A stretch of 64,000 bases of DNA, taken from positions 5,518,001-5,582,000 of the forward strand of contig JAJQJQ010000003.1 in NCBI GenBank assembly GCA_028622995.1, in the 5' to 3' direction. The notes beneath the pieces were generated by a model. The model was not told the DNA's origin and did not search any database. It was given only the letters and a program-made list of their open reading frames with translations. Positions within the stretch are counted from its first letter, which is position 1. Every line of letters starts with the position of its first letter. Below, in pieces: positions 35,891 to 49,453 of the stretch. The position numbers were made by a program, and so were the translations under genes. Source of the DNA: Panagrolaimus kolymaensis (Eukaryota; Nematoda; Chromadorea; Rhabditida; Panagrolaimidae).

Positions 35891-37186
35891 TTTAAATTTG
35901 ACTTTGAACCAAATCCATCTATTTCGCCTGCCTTTTTATACTCAGAAAAGTAGGTTTGCGATCTTTATTCTAACAAGGTTACATATCCGTAAAGTGAAGA
36001 GTGGATTCTTATTCTCTTTTCAGAATCGCTTCAAAAAATTATCCTCTTTTTTGAAGTTCAACCAAATAATTTTAATTATTTTTGCGTTCGCTGAGATTTC
36101 ATTTTCCTTTTTTCCTTTCTGAAACATTTGCTAATTGAGGTAGCAATTCTCAAAACCTGTTGTTCGTTTTTCGTTTATAAAAAAAAGGTTTTTAAAATAG
36201 TCAAATATGAAAAGAATCTTAGACTAGTTTTTAAGTTAGCCATGTTTTGAAAATGCTAGTGAAAAAATGGTAATTTTTGTAATTTTTGATGCTAAAATTA
36301 AAAGTTAAAATGCGTTAAAAGAAGTTCGTTTCAGGTAAATAATAGATACATGTTAAACTTATTTAAAATTAAAGGCTTTTAAAAATAAAGAGTTAAGTTT
36401 ACAGCAATTTAAACAACCTTTAAAATATAACACTTTAATAAATAAATTACTGTCATTTATTATAAGTATATAAGACTAAATGTATGCCTTCGGTTCTGCA
36501 CTTTCAACTGAATGACTTTAAAAAAAAGAATAAGTACAGTCACGTTTATTAACCTAATTCGAAGAGGCTGGCTGCCAATTTTGTGTTATTTAAGATAAAC
36601 CTCCAAATTTTCGTTGGTAATGAAGATTAAAGTTTTCATCATGTTTGATGCTGCAAACTAAGAAAGTAAGGAAAGGGTGTTGTTATCTTTAAAAAATGAA
36701 ATAGGATAAAAGGAGATAATTATGTCTTATTTTTTTTTTGCTACTGGTGCTACATTGACATTTTTGATATAACATTTTCTTTCGCTGCTGCTTTTCTGAC
36801 CTTCTTTTTCTTCTCTTTTTATTTTTGTCATCATAATTCTTATTTTTTTCTTCTGTTGCTACTAATTCCCGTTGGTAATGGCTTTATTTAGCTGCTAGAA
36901 TCTTTTTTTTTTCTTGCTGATGTCTTATTTATCTCATTTGCCGTGTTTTTTTTTGTGGATCATTAAGTTTAATTCTTAAAAATTAAGCAATAAACAAATA
37001 ACCCTTAAAATGTTCAAAAATCTTTTAAAGTTTATTTTTTTGCTCTTTTTGGAATTTATGCTTGCGTTTATAATCTTGCTTACGTCTATTTAATTTTTCA
37101 CACTTTAATAGAATTTTTTTATTTTCATTATCAACAGCTGCGTACTGTCTTTTTTAGTTAATTTTTTATTTAAAAAATTTCCAGAT
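35891..37186. other. Intergenic, no gene seen
   Basis: This A/T-rich spacer lies between the ground-like start (minus) and a small gene (plus). A long plus-strand frame at 35619-36122 is antisense to the Gly-rich exon and is not called. A TTTCCAG at about 37176-37182 is a possible spliced-leader acceptor. Confidence 0.5.
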
Positions 37187-38096
37187 ATGAAATATTTCGC
37201 TCCAAGTTCATTATTTAAACCATTGTACCAAAGGCCGCTTTGCTCTTCGAGAAATATGCAAACGAATCCTTTAAATTTAAATGAAAAAGGTTCCTTGCAA
37301 AATAATATATCAGTACAATCCAAGAAACCACAAAACCGAAATGCTATGAACCTTTCAAAATTAATTGTGTTTTTAATAATTTTTATTCCTTTATTCGACC
37401 GAGCAGAATCCGTGACATTTTTTTATGGAGGTTAGTTTTCTGTTTTACCTTTTTTAAAGCAATACTACAACTTTTGACATAAAAAAAGTTTAACATTTTT
37501 TTTATTGATAATGTTAAAATAAACAAAAAGAGAAAAAATGTTGTTAATTAAGTTTTAAATTTGTTCTTACTTTATTAAAAGATTACTGTAAAATTTATAT
37601 TTACATTAATCTCATATTTTTTTAAAGTTGGATGAGATAAATTTGCGATTTATGAAAATAAAAAGATTATTGACGTTGCAAAAGCTTAAAATAAATATAG
37701 TTTTTATCATTCTCGGATTAGTTCCAATATGACAGACACCAGTCGGCACTTTTAAAACAAAATAAAAAAATAAACGGAAGTTTTAAAAGAAAAATAAAGT
37801 GGAGGCGAGAAATAAAAAGCTTAAACATAAATTTTATTGTTAATTTTAATTCTTTTTTAGTAAGCGAACCAGGGCATGACGAAGGCTTAAAGCCGCTTGA
37901 AGAAGATGCGATAATTCCATCTGAATCAACTCTGACGAATGAAGAAATGTACAGTGCTTATCGATTTTGTGAATTATTACCACATTTGGAAAATATTGGA
38001 AGAGTGAAAAAGAATAAAGAAACTAGAGAAGTATGTGATAGATTGGTGGCAATATTGCATCCAATGTTTCGAAGAGCTGACGATAAAGTTGCTTGA
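37187..38096 (+). CDS. Small secreted peptide-like protein, family not recognised
   Basis: Two exons are separated by a 424-base intron (GGAG|gttagt, ttttttag|TAAGCG; phase kept as Gly-Val-Ser). The first ATG (37187) follows TTTCCAG directly. A second in-frame ATG at 37347 begins a classical signal peptide (MNLSKLIVFLIIFIPLFDRA), so either a 55-residue extension precedes it or translation starts there. The mature part is about 85 residues. It is acidic at first (EPGHDEGLKPLEEDAI), then has a conserved-looking helix YRFCELLPHLENIGRVKKNK with dibasic sites and two cysteines, and ends FRRADDKVA. Size and dibasic sites would suit a prohormone, but I recognise no known peptide. Confidence 0.6.
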
Positions 38097-38748
38097 TTTT
38101 ATTAAATTTTTTATTTGTTTTTATTTGTAAAAAATTTAAATAATTTTTGGTTTTTATGTAAAATGTTTATACATAGATACTGTAATAGTAAGCTGCGAAT
38201 AAATCATATCATAAAAATTTGTTTATTATTATTGCACATTTTAATTTTTTTTTGTAAAACATAGAAGATCTTTAAAAATATGATTCTTAACCGAACATGT
38301 TTTTTATAAATTAAAGATAAAGAAAAAATAAACCAATGAATGCTATTTTAAGGCCACAAAATTAAAAAACAATACACATAAAAAGAAATTCATCGATGTA
38401 TAAAGAAAAAAACAATAAGACGCGTTTTGTTTGAAAGAGCAAATTAAAAAATATATATATTTTATCACAGAGAAAGAAAAAATATTGCGTAGGAAATTTA
38501 AATTCAATATATTTATTTAAATTTCGAAGGAATTATTAAAACTATTATTTTTTTGTTGTTTGTTTGATGCAAAGTTGGTTGAGCAGTTGAAAAAGTATGG
38601 TAGAAAAAAAAAGTGTAGAAAAAAGCAATGACGACATCACAGAGAAGCTTCACTTCATTGCCATTAAAAAAAGAGAAGGACAAATCAAAAAATGCAAATT
38701 TTAAAAATGCATTAAAGAAGCAAGATCAAAAATTTGAGAGAATTTATT
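38097..38748. other. Convergent 3' spacer
   Basis: A/T-rich DNA between the ends of the small secreted-protein gene (plus) and the flippase gene (minus). No gene seen. Confidence 0.6.
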
Positions 38749-41700
38749 TTAAAAACGTTCAACTATGCGTTCGATTGAGTCATCATCCTGAATAGGTATA
38801 TTTAATTAATTTAAAAATATCATCATAAAAATTTGAAAATAAACAAAACAAAAGCAACCGAAAAAAGGGAGTATAGCCACCGAGAAAATGGTAGTTAAAA
38901 AAAGTTGTAGCGACCGAAAAAAGGTATTATAAAAAGTGTAAAATAAAACTAAGCTAATGAAATGATGATTAAAGCCACAAAAACCAAAACAGTGGAAATC
39001 GAAAAAGTTTAAAATCATAAATAAAGAATGAAAACAGAAGAAAAATAAAAACACTTCAGACAGCACAAAAGCATGAAAGAAAAACACAAAAAGCATTTAT
39101 TAAATTATACCTCAGTTTCGAGATGTTGTCGTCGCTGACGCCCAATAAATCGAGGACCTTGTGACGCTGATGCTGAACTTGCACTACTGTTGCTTGAAGC
39201 GGGCAAAGGCATAGGTGAAGAAATGACATGATCATGATGAGGAGATCTTCGTTTTTTGTTTTGTTTATTTGGATTTGCTGCACCTGTGGCTGGAATGTTT
39301 GGAGGATATGCGGGAAAATGTGTTGGCACTTCTCGAGGTGTTGGTCGAGGCATAGTTTCTGAAGTATAACCAGGATGTGAAGGTTTGCCATCAATATTGT
39401 TATCAGTTTTCCAATAAGTTGGTAATGGTTCGTCATCTTGATTCACGATGATGCTATGTGGAGATGACATCATACTTTGTGATCGACTTTCATCACGTGA
39501 CGTGGGTCGACTTAAATTTTGATGATGGGCTTGTGGAACAGTTGCTGCAGCAGCAAACATTCCAGGTGGTGATTCAATAATAGGAGCCAATCCCCTTATT
39601 TTAGTAGGTGTGGATCGATTTGAAGGTAAACGTAAATGTTCAATATTTTTAAATAATTTTCCTTTAGCAATAAGTTCACCAAAGCCTTGAGAATGTGAGA
39701 AGGCATAACCAGAACGAAGAGAGCCACGACGACTTCTTCGAGTAATTGCAGTTCGTGGAAGTTGTTTGCTGGGTACTTCGCCTTCTCGGCCTCGAGCACC
39801 TTTTGGTAATTTATGTCTGACTCGTAGTCGATCAGCATATGATGGATGTGTATCAAACCAGAAGAAGCGATTAAGCATAATTGGTAGAAGTAGAACAACA
39901 GTAACCATAAGAAGCGAGAACCAGAATTGGGCAGAAGAAAAAGCACGAAAAACAATGCCATATGACTGAGAAGCTTGAGTATTTGCAATAACTTTTACAG
40001 GCAATACTGAAATTTCATCCCTATGGAAGTAAAAGAAAAGATAAAGCATACCTTCATATAAAACAATAACTAAACCCACATAAAAAGCAAGCGACCCGAA
40101 AATTACAATATGAGTAAAAACAGTCCAATAAGCTGTATCGAGCATAATTTGCCCAGTAACTACTACGACGAGAGCCGTAAAAACTGTAAAAGCAAGCATT
40201 GGATAATCATTCATATCTCTTCCTGAATGATCAGTGGCTTCGAATAAAGCTCCATATGGCACAAAAAAGAGAACCAGTGAACTTGCGATACCATGAAAAA
40301 CGGAATAAATAAATATTCTCATATTGAAAAATAGGTTGTATTGTCCAGGAATGTAAAGTTTAGGATATGCTAAACTATATTCATCGTTAACATCTTGATC
40401 GAAAATGCCCATAGCTAAAACAGGCAAAGCTGTAAAAAATAAATTATAGCATGAAATAAGAATGGGATCATAAACTGTTTGAGCTGAATATCCATTAAAG
40501 AAGGAATACCAAAAATGTGTTAAAGTAAAAGAAAAATTCTTATAGAAAAAATAGCGCAAAAATTTTGACATCCGAAAATATGACCATCGACCATGAACAA
40601 GTAAAAGTCTTTGAAGGAATCGAAATTGGGCAATGCTAAAGTCAGATGAAAGAACAGCTTGCATGCCTTCTTGTCCAGAAATACCGACGCCAATGTGGGC
40701 TGTTTTAATCATGGACACATCGTTTGCTCCATCACCAACTGAAAGTGTTACAGCTTTTTTGTTTCTTTTTACAAGATCCACGACTTGAGCTTTTTGTAAT
40801 GGCGTTACACGGCAACAAATAACCGACTAAAATAATAATAAATTTGTAATTTCTTAATCTAATTTATAGAAAGCTTACAATCATTAAGCATCCAATTTCC
40901 AAAAACATTCTTTCATATTTTGATTTTAACGCATGTACCAAAGAATTGCCATTGATGACCAAAGCAAAACCTTCTTGAGGAGGCAAATTTGGATCTTCTG
41001 GTTGCTCCATTGGTGAAGTATGCTCCTCTTTTGGTTTGGTAAGAGTTACATCATGGGCGGAAACTGCGGGTAAAGATGCTGAATCGGGATGAAATTGAAC
41101 AATGTTGTAATTATAATTTGGTCCACGAGGAGCGCCGCCTGGATTATTGCTATCATAAAAGGCACTATTTCCTGGAGCATTCTAAAAATTACAAATTCTT
41201 CATTTTCTAAATTTAAAACTTTAAGCAAAATTATAATTTTTAGCAAACAAAATCTTTAAATTAAAAGTGCTGAAGCGAGAAGCATAATTAATTAGCAACC
41301 ATATTAGTATGTAAATTAGTAGCAGATATTTAGTTTTTTTTTACCGTGGCAGTAGGTGTTGGGGGTTCAAACAATCGATTAGGTCCACTTATAGAGTTTC
41401 GATGAGGACCGTCATCTAAAATTTTAGCTTCTGCTTCTTCTTTTACTCGTTGATTTTTTAAAATTTGATATTGTTCTTCGATGTATCGTTTAACAGGGTC
41501 ATCAGAATCAATCGACAATGTGTCGAAAATTGGCTAAAAGAATGTAATGGGACTAAAGAAGTTTATTTGCAATAGTTGGAAGAAGGAATATTGTTGCATC
41601 ACTTAGAATAGTATAGTGCAAACACGCCAAAAAAAGATTTTTCTATCATTGTGAAAAAATAGTGGTGTATCAAAGTGTTCAAGATAGAAATAAAAAACAT

Positions 41701-44700
41701 GAAAACATACTTGAGATGTAGCTCTTTCAATTCTTCGCCGAATATCTTTAAGTTGAACTTCCACTTCTTCTTCAGTTTTACCATCGATAACAAAAATTTC
41801 TTTCATATCTTCTGTTAATAAACGACATGAATATCCAATGTTAATAGCAGTTTCAGTTTTATCGCCAGTCAAAACCCAAATTTTTATATTTGCAGCTGTT
41901 AATTTTGCAATGGTTTCAGGAACTTGATCTTGAAGTTTATCTTCAATTGCTGTGGCTCCTAATAGAGTTAACTTTTCTTCAATTTCTTCATACAATTTAT
42001 TAACTTTTTCATCTTTATTATATCGATCTAGATTGGCTTCTTTCAACCTTTTTAGCCAGTCTCTAACATAGCCTTCTTCAAGATCTTTATAAGCGAGACA
42101 AAGTGTTCTCAAACCATCACTAGCAAATTTATCCAAATGTTGCATTGTTGCACTTTTAAGTAATTGACTTGTATCAGGATTTACCCTTAAAAAAGTTATT
42201 GTTTTTTCTTTTTTTTCATTTGTTTAATGTGACTTACATATCGAGAATAATTGTATCTGCACCTTTACAATATAACTTTACTTTTCCTTTTCGATCTTTG
42301 ACTATGACCGACATTCTTTTTCTAACGTTATCAAAATCAAGTAAATGCAATACTTCATAAATTTCTTCTTTTCCATTTACTTCGATTGTAATACTTTGGG
42401 GAGTACGAGATTTAAAAACAAATCCAAAGTTTCTTGCCGCCGATGTGAGAGCAGCTTCATCGGGACTTTGTGCTTGATATTCCAATTGACTTCCCGCTTT
42501 TCTTTCAGGCATAACCTAAATCATATTTTTTAATGATATATTTATTGCAATTAGGAATCATTAGTAAACTTACAGTATGACAAAGAGCTAATAGGCGCCA
42601 AAATAGTTCCACTTCTTTTATCCTCTTTTTTGTATCTTCAACTAATGTTTTATCATAAAATTTAAAAGTAGGTTCATTCCATCTATTCCATGAAAAATCA
42701 ATTGAAGGAGTATTCTAAAAATTAAAATTAAATTATCTTTAAAAATTAAGTTTAATTTTCAAACCTCATCGATATCTATTGGTTCCCCTCTGGGTGTATA
42801 TAAATCTCCATACGCCCTGCCATTGATGGAACATTTATTAAAGGTCATAATATTTTGAGTTAATGTGCCAGTTTTATCGCTAAAAATATATTGAACTTGT
42901 CCAAGTTCTTCGTTTAATGTTGTCGTTCGAGCTCTTGCAGATATATCCATTTTTTCATCATACATTTCAGTATCACAATTAATCCACATTGAATGTACAA
43001 ACCGTAAAATTTCCACGGAAACATAAAGCGAAATTGGCACCACCGTATTTAATAAAATTATGTAAGAAAAAAACATTAAAAATGAAATTATGGCAATTTG
43101 ACGAGACCCTTTTTCTTCAATGTTTGGTACAATGGATCGATCCCATTCAAGGTAAATAGTAAAATGGCGACCCGTAACCCATTCCCATACACCACATAAT
43201 ATTGTACAAATTAGGCACATTGCAATAAGAAATAATACTATCTAAAATTAAACAAAATTTAAAAAGCTGCCGATAAGGTTTCAAAGACTTACACCCATAA
43301 TTAAAATATTTAAAAACCTGTCAAGACTAGTACGTTTAAAAGTGGTTTTCCCGCTATTCATCATTAATTTAGTTTCACGACCTGCAAATATGACGACACC
43401 ATAACACCATCGAGTATTTCTCAAACGACAACCACGTAAAAGCATATTTTCATTTGAAAGTGGATATGATGTTCCTTTATAAGTTAATTTTCCTTCAAAT
43501 CTATCTAATCGATTATTAGGTGCTTCACAAGTGATTGTTCCATCAAAATTTGAAATATCTCGAACTATATCACCCAATGATACAGTTTCAGTTAGAGCAT
43601 TTCGGGTTTTTAAATTTGTTTCACCATCTAATTCTGCAGTTTCTATATAGCATAATCCATGTGGTTCTGATGATGACAGAACTAACAGATCAGCCTATAA
43701 AAAAATATTTACCCAATAAAGGCGCGCATAAAAAAGAAGAAGCGATGACTCACCGCAATAAAATGCTCATTTTCCATTCTAATAATATCCCCTACTTTAA
43801 CATTCATCCATTTTTCTTCTTCTAATCTTCCATTTCTAACAACATATGATATTCTACTATTTACTTGACTATCACTTCTATGCCTTTGCTAAAATAAAAA
43901 ACTTAAATAAAAATCATTTAAGCTAAAATTTATCAACTTACAATATCATCATAAGCATCTTTAATTGCACTAAATGCTAATACAATAAATAAAGGTATTG
44001 CAGTGGAATACCAAACTATGGAAGTTATCCATGGAATAAACTAAAATTATTTATTAACAGAGCTCCATTTGAGATTAAAATAAAGAAAAATATTATTACC
44101 TGTAAAATCATTAAAACTAAAAAATAAAAATTTGCTAATCTTTGAAATTGTTCAAATAAATTTTTAGGTATAAAAGTAATAACATTATATTTTGAAGTTT
44201 TAATATAATTATCGGCATATTTAAATTCGGAATTAAATGTTCGATCATTTGCTTTTAATACTCGTTCTTGTTCACCAATTATTTCGCTATTTGAATTAGA
44301 AGAATTATTACGCTTTTTAGAATTATTGCCAAAACATTTAGAAAATAATTCTGACATTTTTTGTGACCACCGATTGCAAAAATTTAATTGTTGCTTTTTT
44401 GCTTTCTTTGTTGGTAATGTAGTCGTTGTAGTTTTAATTGGTTCAGAAATTAATGAAGATGGCTTCTGTCTAATTTGAGATACAGCAGCTGCGGCGGCGG
44501 TGTGCTGCCTATAGGCAGCCGCTGCTGCTAATTCCGCTGAATTAAGGGGTTGACTACCAAAGGAAGTTGATGGACCACCGTATGAAACTGAGCGCGGTCG
44601 CTTAGGAGCAGCCGAAGCAGCAGTGGATAAAGATGCTGGCGAAGAACCCGGTGGAGGTGAATAGATATTATCTCGAACTTCAGGTACAAATTTGACTTAA

Positions 44701-45104
44701 ATAAAAGGTTAATAAAAAAAGGTTAAATAAAAAAATAATTGCATTTTTTCTTTTCTATAAAAAACATAAAAAAATTGTGTCAAATTTATGGCAATTTTAT
44801 AACTTAAGGTGTGTCTTAATATATTTCAAAGAAAAAAGAAATAGCCATAAGTTTAGCAACACATGTCTTAATTTATAAATTTAAAATGATTCAGAAAAGT
44901 GCACACACAATCTTGTAAATAATATTTTACCTCTCCTTTCTGTTGACGCAGAACTTGCTCTTCTTTGGTGACTTTGACTATTTGGGCGAGTGGAAGGAAA
45001 AACAGTTGGTTGCTGTTCGGTCCTATGATGACGAAATGGTTGAGAATAAACTGGAAAAGTCGAAGATGATGATGTCGATGGCAAAGATGCCGAATTATTC
45101 GCTG
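38749..45104 (-). CDS. P4-ATPase phospholipid flippase, ATP8B class (TAT-2-like)
   Basis: This enzyme moves phospholipids to the cytosolic leaflet, normally with a CDC50 partner. The Ser/Gln/Pro-rich N-terminus (exons 45104-44936 and 44686-44100) is followed by [20 protein letters not shown] and the actuator motif DGETNLK. The phosphorylation site is [10 protein letters not shown] (about 42.88 kb). Nucleotide-domain motifs (SPDEAAL, KGADTI) and the hinge [11 protein letters not shown] follow, then the last six spans and [11 protein letters not shown], which all fit ATP8B. A proline-rich insert (about 41.05-41.5 kb) lies in the P domain. The cytosolic tail is long and Arg/Ser/Pro-rich. Two ends are possible: read-through to ETEV (stop about 39106) or splicing to a last exon (38788-38749; [12 protein letters not shown]). 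The exon at 45104 starts mid-codon, so a further 5' exon exists. Confidence 0.9.
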
Positions 45105-48100
45105 CTACAAAATAAAAGTTTAATATTTTAATTTAATTTTAAAAATAATTTGCAACATTCTTTTTTGTTTTTCTTTTTTAAAGTTTAATTGATTATATTG
45201 TTTACAAGTGAAAAACGAACAAATAAAAAGTTGATTCGATAAGGGAATGGATAGGAGGAAATGAATTTGCATCGATCGTCAACGATGAGGTGGAGGCAGA
45301 CAACAAAATCATCGTCACCATCTCATTCAGTGATCGCCGAGCTGCGAACACTTTTGCATAAACCGGAGTGTGAAAAAAAATATATTTCAGACAAAAGAAT
45401 ATATCTCAAATAAAATATTATATACGATTTATTCTAAGCAGCTTTGTGAAGGCTTATAATAAACAAAGCTCAAAAATGCAAAAATCAGATCTAACAAAAA
45501 AATATTTAAAGAAAAAACATTAATTTTAGAGAAATAAAAACTTTAATTACTCCAAAAAACTTCAAAAAAGAGAATGTGAAAAAATGGTTTAAAAGGAACT
45601 AAAAAAAATAATGAAAATTGAAAAGCATAATTGGGAAATGATAAGCGTAAAAAATAAAAATAAAAATGCGTGTATGGAACGCGCATGTGCTGTTGGTTGT
45701 TGGATGGTGTGGGCTACTAACAAACCCAGCAATCAAGAAAGAAAGAAAAAAAAAGACAAAAAAGGCAAAAAAATCATGTTTAATCAGCTGGAGAAACATC
45801 TCAAAAATTTATTTTCTAAAATGGTTTTAAAAAATGAGTCAGTCAGACAATAGAGTTGGAAAATTACAATTTATCTCTGATCTGAATTTTTAATATTTGA
45901 AAATGAAAAAAAAGAATGGACGTAAAAGTAACACTTTTTTTGTATAAAATAAGTGTCTTAAAAATTACACGGAAAACAAAAAGAAAAATAATGATTCGCT
46001 TTTTTTTGCGCCTTTCTTTTCTTCTTTTTTATTTTTCTTATCAAAAAAGGAAAAAGAAATATTATAGTTGGCTCACATTGAGTCATACTCAAAATATTCT
46101 TCCTAAAATGATGTTGATGATAGCAATGACTTTCACTACGTGGAAAAAAAATAAAAATTGTATTGTAAAAGGAGCTTAATAATTTTCTTTCTGCAAAAAA
46201 GCTAAAACAAAGTTTCATGAAAAATTGAGTTTAAAGCTGGAATAAAATCTTCGCGATTTTTAGTGCAAAGATTTTTGAATTTTTTTTGACTAAACGATTT
46301 TATTATTTGCTTTCGTTATAAAAAGTTTGTGGGGACGACGATCGCGCTTATTCCCTTTTTTGATCTTCCGGACACCGAAGCGACGACTACAGCCGCAACG
46401 TATTTTTTTCTTCTTCTTCGACGACGTGATTCATGGATGGAAAACGACGAAGCCCAAAACATGCGGACTTTTTTCCCTCAAAAAAATACAAACACTACGT
46501 TTTTTTTATTATAAAAATTTTTCTTTTCCAGAAATAACAAAAAAAGAGAGAGAAAAAAGTTTTATACATGGTAAGGTTGGTTGGAGCTGGGAAGAAAAGT
46601 TAAATTAAAGCCTATACACATTTAAGCAGAAAAACGTTCAGCATCAGCATCGTTTACGCGCACACCTTAAAAGTTTGATTAAAAAAGAAGTAAAAAAAAT
46701 AGTGTCAATTTTGTTGACGTCAAAAAAAGCGTTTCATTGCAATAAACTTTTTTTTAAAAAAAAAGAAGCACCAAATGAAATGGAGATTACAAAGTTTTTT
46801 TTTTGTGAGCGACTATACTTTTTTGGAAGGAAAAGAAACAGTTTTAACAAACAAATAAAAAAACAAAAAAGTTGGGTGTTGGAAGCAAAAAAAAAAGGAA
46901 TATCTCAGGTGAAACAAAAGCATCGCGAAGGAGGATGAATAATTTATTCAAGTCCAGAAAAAAAGAAAAAGAAAAGGAAAGAATAAAAGCGCTTTGCCAC
47001 CCTCAATCGTTTTAAAATGGAAAAAGAAAAAAGAAATACAAAAAAATGTTATCAAAAAGCAATAATGAAAAAAAGTTTTGCGTCTTTTTAGTTTCTTGGG
47101 AGACGCTCAGCAACCTTATATGTAACCTAGCAAAAAAAATAAATAAAATAAAAAGAGATGATAATAAAAAAAAACTCATTTGAAGCTCAAATAAAAACAA
47201 GCTTTAACGATTCCTAAGAAACAAAACCAATAAAAAAATGAAATAAATAAATTTTGCTTTTTTTGACAAAAAATACAAAAGCCAAAAGTAAAAATCATAA
47301 AAGTATAATAAATGCCACGAGTTATAAGATAACATTACGAAAGAATAATAACATTTATCAGCTTTCTCTTGACCAAATAACTAACTCAACCTTTAGTAAC
47401 TGAATGTCAAAAAAAACTTTTTTTTTATTTAATACACTCACCCATTTTTTGAAATGAAAATATAATGCTGCTTGGAAATGCGGCTTTTTAGTTGTCTTTC
47501 TTGTTTTTTTTTGTACCCGTTATGTGACAAAAAATATTCAAATAGAATAGCAGTAATTTACCAATGTTCGTTGCCGCTGGCAACACAGGAGCACCACTTT
47601 TTTTTTATATGTATTTCTTTTCTTTTCAATTTTTTTACTTCCAATGGCGGCGGCAAAAGACTGCTACTACTGGTGACAACAATTGTGGTAGTTTGTTAAT
47701 ATTATGCAACAATCACCAACAATAAAAAGTTTCGTTGATAATAAAAAAATATAAAATAGAAATATTTGAATTTCAAAAACTAATGCCGATATCGATATCT
47801 TTCTTTGTTCAATAAAATAAAAATAATTTCATTCATTTCGATGATGAAGCTTTAGTTGATCCATATCTATACAACATTTTTTTTAGTTTATTTTTTTACG
47901 CGTATCCTGCAAAAAAAGAACGACCAAAAAAGTTAGTCATTGAACATCAACGAATAGGTAGGACGCGGATGAAGATTGTAATGTGCGCGAACACGAACTT
48001 TAGGTGATTGGCCACGTATTAATACTCAAAAATCAACAGCAGCAATAAAGAGTTGAGTTTCCTCTCTATATCTCTACTTTATAAGTACCTTTTTTAAAAC

Positions 48101-49453
48101 AATAATAATTTCTTTTTTGGGATTAATTCGAAACTAAATTAACCCAAAGCAATGCCATAAAAATATAATAATACGCATCATTCGTTCCAATAAAAAAGAA
48201 ATAAAGAAAAAAAAACTAATAAAGTCGGGGTTTGCTTCCGTATACTTTTTTTCATCATCGACAAAAACCGTGAGCCTCGAATAAATAAATACTCTTTCAT
48301 TCATTACCCGAGAATATCGATTTCTAATGAGTAAATGTTAGTAACTTAGAGCTTAAAAGTTTTATATTTGCATGAAGCGGAGGAAAATTGGAAGGAGGAA
48401 AATAGAAATAATTGATCGAAAAATAGGTGTGGAGAAAAAAAAGTAAGCAGCAGAAACATTTAAGAAGCCTGTCAATCTTTATTAAGGTTTCTCATATATT
48501 TGCTCACTTCAAAGGTAATGTTAAACCCGAAAATAATAAACAAACAAATAAATATGAAAAATAAAATAAACAAACATAAAAGGTAAAACAAATTGGCGCT
48601 TTTCGGCATTGAAAAAATAAAATAAAAAAGCTTTTTAGAAATCGATGATGAGAGACTCCGGAGATTTCTTCGAAATTTATAGGTACTTTAAAGCCAAAAT
48701 AAAAAAAATAATGTCATCTATTAAAACGGATGCGAAAAAGCATTTTTGGGTACATGGGAGATTTACAAGCTCGCCGAAAAATAATTATAAAATTCTAGCA
48801 AAATTGAATGCTTTAACGAAAAATCGAGGTAAAAAATGTATGCATTATAATCAAAAAAAAATTTCTACATAATAACAAACAAGTACGACGTACGTGAAAT
48901 TCTTTTTATTTTTTTCTTCAAAAATCAATCATTTAAATAAAACAAAAAAGAAAATTTTCCGAACTTTTTTGTGTACTTTTTGTTTTTCATGTTTCTTCAT
49001 TCCCGAAACCTACATATTTACTAAAGCACAAGGACGACGAACACATGCTTCTTCAAAATGTCATCATTTTCAGGTAGGCAGTAGCAAAGCAGCTAGGAAA
49101 AAAAGTCTTGCGCAGTTGGAAAAAAAGTCGTTAAAGTTTGTTTATTTAGTAAAGTTACGTCTCGAATTAAAACCTTTTTTAACAATTCTTTTCCACGCCT
49201 GCATTTTTTTTTTGAGTTGAGTTGGTTCTACATAGCTTCTGACTTACTTGTGGGATCAAATAATAAAAAAAATTGTTCTATTTTTCACCTTTTTTCCTTG
49301 CGGCTTAAGCAAACTATAGTGTGTGATTGAATAAAAACCAAAATAATAATAATAATAATAACACTTGTTATTCCTCAAGGGTGTAACATTGAATAACCTT
49401 TTCTTTCTTTGCTTTTTTATATTTACTGTTCTTTAAATAGAAAAAATAAACTA
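45105..49453. other. Gene-poor stretch, partly 5' intron or promoter of the flippase
   Basis: No confident gene in 4.3 kb. G+C-richer blocks at 45265-45365 and 46325-46475 stand out and may be 5' UTR or promoter DNA. Lysine- and phenylalanine-rich frames here (45611-46938, 48645-48872, 48894-49220) follow base composition and have no family features. An (AAT)n microsatellite lies at about 49341-49361. A candidate four-base coding exon for the flippase is listed separately. Confidence 0.4.
47442..47445 (-). CDS. Candidate start exon of the P4-ATPase (ATGG)
   Basis: ATGG followed by GTGAGT would splice in phase to the exon at 45104 (ATG G|CA GCG AAT, Met-Ala-Ala-Asn). The intron would be 2.3 kb. 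Other small exons could fill the role, so this is only a candidate. Confidence 0.25.

Noticed and set aside
35619..36122. Plus-strand frame with a His/Pro-rich run
   Set aside because: Antisense to the Gly/Cys-rich exon of the ground-like gene.
46327..46608. Two overlapping plus-strand frames in a G+C-richer block
   Set aside because: No family features and no consistent exons. More likely promoter or UTR.
48645..48872. 75-codon Lys-rich frame
   Set aside because: No homology recognised and no gene context. Expected by chance in A-rich DNA.
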